Below, piece after piece: positions 41,627 through 45,789 of a stretch of DNA of 45,789 nt. The notes beneath the pieces were generated by a model. That model saw only the letters and a list, made by a program, of their open reading frames with translations, did no database searches and had not been told where the DNA came from. Within the stretch, counting starts at the first letter, position 1. Each line of letters starts with the position of its first letter. The translations under genes were made by a program, and so were the position numbers. Source of the DNA: DATKAB01 sp964542745 (GTDB lineage Bacteria > Eisenbacteria > RBG-16-71-46); contig CAZIVR010000015.1 in the NCBI GenBank assembly GCA_964542745.1, forward strand, positions 1 to 45,789, in the 5' to 3' direction.

Positions 41627-42043
41627 ATGGCGAGTCAGAAGCTGGTGCGCTGCCACATCCGTCCGCGGGGCTCGAAGGGCGAGGGCTCGCCGCGCTTCAT
41701 TCCCCTCGAGATCTTCGGGCTGTGGGAGTACCTGATGACCCACAAGCACGCCTTCGAGGTCCTCAAGCCGCGGGCCTCGCTGTGGCTCGACATGGAGGAC
41801 TCGCCCGAGACCGCCTACAGCGACAAGCAGTACGAGAAGGTCACCGAGGTCACGGCCTTCGTGTACTCGAGCCGCGACGAGATGTTCACGCGCGCCTGCC
41901 GCTACTTCCGCAGCGAGGAGTGCGACTCGCTGAAGCCGATCTTCCTCTCCCATTACCAGTCGCAGGGGGAGAAGCTCCAGACCCAGGTGCGCGAGCGCCA
42001 GGGGATCTGGTTGTTCCGGGAGCTTTCGGCGGTCACCGACTAG
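41627..42043 (+). CDS. Protein of unknown function (138 aa)
   Basis: I do not recognise this family. The 138-residue protein is soluble-looking, mixed alpha/beta, with an N-terminal RCHIRPRGSKGEG followed by PRFIPLEIFGLWEYL, a central acidic/aromatic region (WLDMEDSPETAYSDKQYEKV) and a helical C-terminus with two cysteines (RACRYFRSEECDSL). ATG start with GGCGGGAA upstream and its own promoter-like sequence. Codon use matches the chromosomal backbone, not the more A+T-rich island after 42985, so it is probably a resident gene at the border of the prophage scar. It ends directly before the terminase remnant. Confidence 0.6.
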   Translation: MASQKLVRCHIRPRGSKGEGSPRFIPLEIFGLWEYLMTHKHAFEVLKPRASLWLDMEDSPETAYSDKQYEKVTEVTAFVYSSRDEMFTRACRYFRSEECDSLKPIFLSHYQSQGEKLQTQVRERQGIWLFRELSAVTD

Positions 42044-42060
42044 CGCATCAGCAACGCCAC

Positions 42061-42855
42061 GCCAGTGCTCGCCGAGCCAGCCCGGACGCGGCGAAAGCCC
42101 ATCGGGGGCTCGATCAGTTCCTCCTGCGGACCTTAGCGCACGAGAACGGGCGGAAGCTCCGGGTCCAGGGCGTGGCCGTTGACGCCGCCTGCCAGCCGGA
42201 CGACGCCTGCCAGTTCTGAAAACTACGGGAGGTCCGCCGCTTCGCGGACGGGTTCGAGTGGCGAGTGTTGGCCGCACGGAATGGGAAGCACCTCGGCGTG
42301 CCCCTGGTAGCGAACTAGTCGAGGAAGAATCACTACCCGTGAATGGTGTGCTCGCTCTGCACCGACACCTGAAAGTGCACCCTGCTGGGCGGTATCCGGA
42401 TCACAGACGCCAGTCCCGGCCCCGGCTACCTGCAGTTGCCCGAGTGGGCCGACGGGGAATTCGTGAAGGGGCTCACGGCCGAGCAGCCGGTGCCCAAGGG
42501 CGGGGGCCGCGCGTAGAAGCCGACCCGCCCTCGGAACGAGATCTGGGACTGTGCCATCTTCGCCCTCGCCTGCCCGTACATCCTGGGCGAGGTGGTCCGG
42601 CGGAACCTCGGACGGCGCTCCGCGTTGTTCGCCCGGAAGCCGGACGACCCGTCCGCGGGCCTCGCCAGCGGCCCCGGGCCCACCGTGCCCCGCCGGGTCC
42701 GCCGACTGACCGGTGTCCTCCCCCGGGGGGAGGTGGATGAACCGGGTCAAGAAGGGGTGAGAGCGTACGGCGCAAATATCTGCGCCGGATCCGGATCCCG
42801 CCAAGATCCACACGACAGCCTTGACAACCAAGGGGATCCGATCTGGTTTCATTGA
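42061..42855 (+). pseudogene. Phage terminase large subunit (GpA family), C-terminal remnant with five stops
   Basis: One reading frame, with no frameshift, carries the nuclease half of a GpA-type terminase: QFLLRTLAHENGRKLRVQGV, GFEWRVLAARNGKHLGVPLV, TLLGGIRITDASPGPGYLQ, LPEWADGEFVKGLTAEQPV and finally RNEIWDCAIFALACPYILG, matching the family's 'RNE.lDc.vYalAa' end block. It is broken by stops at 42217 (TGA), 42316 (TAG), 42340 (TGA), 42370 (TGA) and 42514 (TAG), with residues also missing before the last block. No ATPase domain (Walker A) exists upstream, so the 5' half is lost to the resident gene at 41627. The homology ends near 42660; the frame stays open to 42855. It marks an old prophage insertion. 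Confidence 0.8.
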
Positions 42856-42880
42856 CGGTGTCGGGGGGCTTCTATAGTCT
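42852..42880 (+). promoter_or_regulatory. Candidate promoter of the gene at 42985
   Basis: TTGACG (42852-42857) followed by TATAGT (42873-42878, 15-base spacer), or TAGTCT at 42875 with a 17-base spacer, in a locally A+T-rich stretch. A second TTGACA lies at 42821. Confidence 0.4.
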
Positions 42881-42984
42881 CTTCACCCGTTTCGAGACCT
42901 GCCATCTCGACTCGTTGATTGGCGCGTGCGGGCGCCCTTGTGAAGTGCCCGCCCACCCCGACGCGCACGCCAAGGGAGGGTCCG

Positions 42985-43461
42985 ATGTCCGACTATCCGA
43001 TTCTGTTCCGAATTCGCCATGTTGTGCGCGGACAGACCTTCGAAGCGATTGTTACCGCCGCCGGTCGCACGGTGATTGGGCGAGAGGAAGCCGAGTGGTG
43101 GTGCCACGGTGTTGAGCCGGGCGGCCTCACTGAGAACGGTGAGGACCCATCGGTCGCGTTCCACCGATTCTGCGCTGCATTCCGTCGTGGACTTGATGAC
43201 ATCGCGGAAGCTGCTATGAGCCTTGAGGCATTCCGCGCGGAAGCCAACATGCTCTTCGCGACGGACGATCACGATGAAGCGCGGTGGTTTACTGCACTGA
43301 AGCGCATCCAGGGAAAGACCGATCTCGAGGATCCATTCAATCAGTTGGATCGTGTGGCTTGGACGAAGTCGACGCTGGAGATTCAGCCGATCGCTTCGCT
43401 GGTCGGCGCGCCACTGAGTGACGAGGCTTTCAATCTCACTGCGCTGCCGAAAGCGGCGTAG
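42985..43461 (+). CDS. Accessory protein of unknown function (158 aa)
   Basis: 158 residues, starting MSDYPILFRIRHVVRGQTFE, then AEWWCHGVEPGGL and AFHRFCAAFRRGLDDIAEAA. The beta-rich N-terminus followed by a helix that begins near 'AF..F' is reminiscent of HicB-like small antitoxin proteins, but I cannot assign it. The ATG at 42985 follows AGGGAGGG at a good distance; a longer frame from 42919 lacks such a site. Third codon positions include many A and T, unlike the rest of the window, indicating horizontal origin. It lies between terminase and portal remnants and is followed 18 bases later by a small frame with a toxin-like N-terminus. Confidence 0.6.
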   Translation: MSDYPILFRIRHVVRGQTFEAIVTAAGRTVIGREEAEWWCHGVEPGGLTENGEDPSVAFHRFCAAFRRGLDDIAEAAMSLEAFRAEANMLFATDDHDEARWFTALKRIQGKTDLEDPFNQLDRVAWTKSTLEIQPIASLVGAPLSDEAFNLTALPKAA

Positions 43462-43479
43462 CCGGGCGACGCGTCTAGG

Positions 43480-43743
43480 GTGGGCCGCCGGATCGAGATC
43501 AGGGCAATCGTCCGCATGATCGAGGAGTGTGCTCCGGACGCGAAGATCGTCGTCCGGACACACTGTATTCAGGCAATGCGCAACCGCAAGATGGCGCAGT
43601 TCTCGAAGGGGACAGGGTCCCCCAAGCGGCCATCGGAGGCGCGCGGCGAGGAATACGTGCTGACCGCGAGCAAGGTCGCCCGCCAGCTGGGCCTGGCCCC
43701 AGCGTGCGCGAACAAGCACATTCCGGGACTGCTCGAGGAGTAG
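43480..43743 (+). CDS. Small protein, toxin-like N-terminus joined to HTH-like C-terminus
   Basis: 87 residues from a GTG at 43480; an internal ATG at 43516 is possible. No clear ribosome site is seen for the GTG. The N-terminal segment IEIRAIVRMIEECAPDAKIV followed by RTHCIQAMRNRKM resembles the first part of DUF4258-type (RelE-superfamily-like) proteins, where 'H..ermr.R' recurs. After residue ~38 the sequence changes to a polar linker and LTASKVARQLGLAPACANKH, which looks like a helix-turn-helix. A complete protein of either kind would be longer, so this may be a fusion left by deletion. Low confidence that it is functional. Confidence 0.4.
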   Translation: MGRRIEIRAIVRMIEECAPDAKIVVRTHCIQAMRNRKMAQFSKGTGSPKRPSEARGEEYVLTASKVARQLGLAPACANKHIPGLLEE

Positions 43744-43769
43744 AAACTGCCTGCGATCGCCCAAGGGAC

Positions 43770-44555
43770 ATGAAGAAACTCCGGCGGTCGCATAGTTTCC
43801 TGTTTTGGTTGGAGTGCTCCCTCTGGGCAGGCGCAGGACTCACTCTGTCTTGGAGCGCGTTGTCGTCACAGAGCGACGAGGTCGAGTCTCAGGCGCAGGC
43901 CGTGCATCTGCTTCTCTGCGCCGTCCTGCTCGCACTGGCCGCGGTGGGTGCACGTCGGCTTCGTGGCCGACACCTGCCGGAGCACGAGAGGCACCGAGGA
44001 CCAGAGATGGAGATCGTTCTCGCCCTGGGGGCCGTGGTCTTCGCCCAGGTCCTCTCTGTGCGATGGGATCGCGCAGTCGATAAGGAACAGCGCAACAAAG
44101 AGGGTGCGGCGCGCGAGTCGCTGCGCATCCAGCACCTAGAAGAGCGGCGTCTGAGAGACGCGACTATCGAGCACGCCGTGGGTAGATCGCTTGAGAGAAA
44201 CACACGCGCCGCGGGACGCAACATCGAGATCATAGATTCAGAATTGCGACTCATGGCGACTAACAGGCAAGTCGGGGTTCTTCCTCTTCAACCTATGGAC
44301 GAGTCTTGGTGGGGCCTGCTGATCCTGAATCTCCCGGAACGGTTCCAACGCGACTCGTTGCTGATCAGGCTGTATCGTGACCTCGCGGAGCAAACGGCGT
44401 TCGTTCAGGCTTGTATTGACTCAAGAGAACGCCTGAAGACTCAGGCGCCTTCCCCGTTGAATTATTCGGAGGCGCTTGGCAAGATCGACTCTCTGACCAA
44501 GCAACAACTGAGTGAGGTGAGAAGGGAGTCTATGAGGCTGCTCTACGGGGAGTGA
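43770..44555 (+). CDS. Membrane-anchored coiled-coil protein of unknown function
   Basis: 261 residues. The ATG at 43770 is preferred to an in-frame ATG at 43527 because the intervening 81 residues overlap the previous gene and lack protein-like composition; AAGGGA lies just upstream, rather close. Three hydrophobic segments (about residues 10-31, 45-60, 81-97) are followed by a long, highly charged helical region (KEQRNKEGAARESLRIQHLE and onward to ~160) and a C-terminal helical part ending SEVRRESMRLLYGE. The layout is a membrane anchor with a cytosolic coiled coil. Codons such as CGA, AGA, TTG and ATT are far commoner than in the backbone, a sign of transfer. I do not recognise the family. 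Confidence 0.65.
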   Translation: MKKLRRSHSFLFWLECSLWAGAGLTLSWSALSSQSDEVESQAQAVHLLLCAVLLALAAVGARRLRGRHLPEHERHRGPEMEIVLALGAVVFAQVLSVRWDRAVDKEQRNKEGAARESLRIQHLEERRLRDATIEHAVGRSLERNTRAAGRNIEIIDSELRLMATNRQVGVLPLQPMDESWWGLLILNLPERFQRDSLLIRLYRDLAEQTAFVQACIDSRERLKTQAPSPLNYSEALGKIDSLTKQQLSEVRRESMRLLYGE

Positions 44556-44558
44556 GCG

Positions 44559-45070
44559 CTATCGCCCGGATGAGCCAGCGAACACCCGGTCCGAGGACTG
44601 CCGTGCGTTGTCGCTCCTCGAAGCCACGCGCTTCCCGTTCCTGACGGGCCGCCCCGGCTCGTCGTCCCCGTCGTCCTCCTCCGGGGCATCCTCGTCGTCG
44701 TCGCTCGGATCGTCGTCCTCGTCCGCGGGCGCCGGCGTCCTCCGGGTGGGGCCGTCCGCGCAGGCCCGAGCGTGAGCCCGCGCGCCGCGGCGAGCTCCTC
44801 CTTCCTGCTGCAGCTCGTCGAGGATCTCCTCGAGGTCGTCGCCGCGCGCCGCGGCGATGCGGCTCCGGCTGGTGAGCCGCAGGTCGAGTATCTTCTCGTA
44901 GGCCCGCCCGTCCTTGAGCGGGTCCACCCAGTCGAACCCGCGCGGGATCCAGAGCACGCGCCGGTACCGGCGGCAGTCCGAGGACGGCAGCTCGATCGAG
45001 CCGGTCAGGATCGCCGACTGCAGCCACTAGTCGAAGAGCGGCTGGTGGAACACCCGGATCCACCCCCTGG
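44559..45070 (-). pseudogene. Lambda-type phage portal protein, C-terminal remnant
   Basis: Read on the minus strand from about 45070, WIRVFHQPLF, then WLQSAILTGSIELP, YRRVLWIPRGFDWVDPLKDG and SRSRIAAARGDDLEEILDEL match the C-terminal end of phage portal proteins of the lambda family ('rW.prgw.wvDPlKd...' followed by 'Ts...i.ae.G.D.eev..el'). An in-frame TAG at 45027-45029 interrupts it, and everything upstream of the C-terminal quarter is unrecognisable. The tail is an acidic low-complexity run rich in DDD/EE. The orientation is opposite to the terminase remnant at 42061, whereas intact phages encode both on the same strand. Only the part from the GTG at 44957 could still be translated. Confidence 0.75.
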
Positions 45071-45357
45071 GCCATCCGGCTCCTCCTTCCAGGACGGCGC
45101 CCGACCAGAGTTCGTCCACCCCCTGATCGGCGGCGGGCGCTGCCCGCGCCGCCCCGCCTGTCACCTAGTCCCGGGCCCCGCCGCCGGCCCGGCCGCGCCG
45201 TCTCCCGGTGGTCCCCGCGCGCCCCGCCTTTCCGCCCCCTCCTCGACCCGTCGCCCGCCTCCCGACGATTTCGTTCAAGCCCGCTCCGCGGCGCGCCGAT
45301 AAGCGCACTGACAGCCAGCGGCCCGCGGTTCGCCCCGTGAGGACGCGCGCGATCTTG
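45071..45357. other. C-rich non-coding stretch
   Basis: No convincing gene on either strand. The plus strand is markedly pyrimidine-rich (for example around 45215-45265). It probably contains unrecognisable decay products of the portal gene and upstream sequence of the mglA-like gene. Confidence 0.4.
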
Positions 45358-45537
45358 GTGACCGGAGGAACCGGTCACGGACGAGTTCGCGACCCCATCC
45401 GGTGGGTGTGGGACCGTCGGGTAGCCCGCGGCTCTTCGGAGCCGCGGGAGGACGCCCCGCATCGCCTTCGGGATGCCCGTGGAGAAAGGGCGGCAAGGGG
45501 CTCCGTGGGGCACCATTCCGCGACAGGGTGGGGTCGC
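45358..45537 (+). ncRNA. Cluster of perfect hairpins ahead of mglA (possible structured leader or small RNA)
   Basis: Within 180 bases there are GTGACCGG/CCGGTCAC with loop AGGAA (45358-45378); CCCGCGGCTC/GAGCCGCGGG capped by TTCG (45425-45448), a 10-bp stem with the very stable C(UUCG)G loop; GCATC/GATGC enclosing a TTC-looped inner stem (about 45459-45476); and GCGAC/GTCGC (45520-45537), which ends just before the mglA ribosome site. The arrangement is non-coding. It does not match a riboswitch or RNA family that I can recall. Function and boundaries are inference. Confidence 0.4.
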
Positions 45538-45554
45538 ACAAGGAGGGACGCATC

Positions 45555-45789
45555 GTGGTCGTCGTGAGCTATTCGGGCAAGGAGATTAACGCCAAGCTGG
45601 TCTACTACGGGGCCGGCCTGAGCGGAAAGACGACGAACCTCGAATCCATCTACGAAGCGGTGCCGGACTCGAGCCGCGGCAAGATGGTGAGCATGAAGAC
45701 GCAGTCCGACCGGACCCTGTTCTTCGATCTGCTGCCGCTCGACCTCGGCGAGATCATGGGGTTCAAGACCCGCTTCCTGCTCTACACCG
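45555..45789 (+). CDS. mglA: MglA-like small GTPase (3' partial)
   Basis: The first 78 codons are present; the window ends inside the gene. YSGKEINAKLVYYGAGLSGK continues into TTNLESIYEAVP, with the G1 loop GAGLSGKT at residues 19-26, and SRGKMVSMKTQSDRTLFFDL, then the LPLDLGEIMGFKTRFLLYT segment, in which MglA proteins have the G2/G3 region and an aromatic strand. This is the MglA/gliding-motility Ras-like family, which in other bacteria sets cell polarity together with the Roadblock protein MglB. The GTG at 45555 follows AAGGAGGG by seven bases. Whether a partner mglB is near cannot be seen. Confidence 0.9.
   Translation, partial: MVVVSYSGKEINAKLVYYGAGLSGKTTNLESIYEAVPDSSRGKMVSMKTQSDRTLFFDLLPLDLGEIMGFKTRFLLYT

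Noticed and set aside
42217..42516. Stop-codon recoding in the terminase frame
   Set aside because: Both TAG and TGA occur, residues are also missing and the ATPase domain is absent, so decay is simpler than recoding; neighbouring genes use stops normally.
42769..42786. Inverted repeat GGCGCA/TGCGCC as a phage attachment or operator site
   Set aside because: Only six base pairs per arm, no second copy found, and nothing ties it to an integrase or repressor.
42223..42852. Minus-strand open frame across the terminase remnant
   Set aside because: The plus strand carries recognisable terminase text in a single frame; the minus frame has no family signal.
44772..45302. Plus-strand open frame across the portal remnant
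   Set aside because: Antisense to recognisable portal protein text and proline-rich at its end.
1..45789. tRNA, rRNA or CRISPR array
   Set aside because: No cloverleaf with a recognisable T-loop, no rRNA sequence, and no regularly spaced 25-40-base repeats were seen on either strand.

Overview
This is a very G+C-rich bacterial chromosome segment in which third codon positions are almost all G or C and GTG starts are common. Four features point to a Gram-negative-type lineage, plausibly an FCB-related candidate phylum such as Eisenbacteria: a secreted beta-propeller protein ending in a FlgD/Por-type sorting domain, a DNPR-type (meso-diaminopimelate) MurE, an MglA-type GTPase, and an LpxL/PatA-fold acyltransferase. 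The taxonomic placement is inference.

Region 1 (1-15995, + strand) is a surface-polysaccharide locus. It encodes a methyltransferase with a zinc-ribbon tail, a Wzx-like flippase, a glutamine-dependent asparagine synthetase, three GT4-type glycosyltransferases, a dolichol-phosphate-mannose-synthase-like GT2, a YfhO-type and a GT-C-type membrane protein, a GNAT/FemAB-like acyltransferase and the secreted propeller protein. Most junctions are 4-base overlaps or very short gaps, as in one long operon.

Region 2 (about 16020-34820) is a complete division and cell-wall (dcw) cluster in classical order: mraZ, a STAS-domain gene, rsmH, ftsL, ftsI (with two PASTA domains), murE, murF, mraY, murD, ftsW, murG, murC, ftsQ, ftsA, ftsZ, then a large TPR gene. 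A sigma70-like promoter precedes mraZ, followed by four GTGG repeats at an exact 10-base period that look like MraZ operators. murB and ddl are absent.

Region 3 (34849-42043) holds a zinc-ribbon L28 gene (- strand), recG, an MJ0042-type zinc-ribbon protein, a - strand operon (acyltransferase, PimA-like glycosyltransferase, MFS transporter) and a divergent gene of unknown function.

Region 4 (about 42050-45550) is an accessory scar. It contains a terminase large subunit (GpA family) reading in one frame through five stop codons on the + strand, and the 3' end of a lambda-type portal gene on the opposite strand. Between them lies a more A+T-rich island of three small genes without confident function. 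A stretch rich in perfect hairpins, including a C(UUCG)G-capped 10-bp stem, then leads into an mglA-like GTPase cut by the window end.

No tRNA, rRNA, CRISPR array or intact mobile element was seen.
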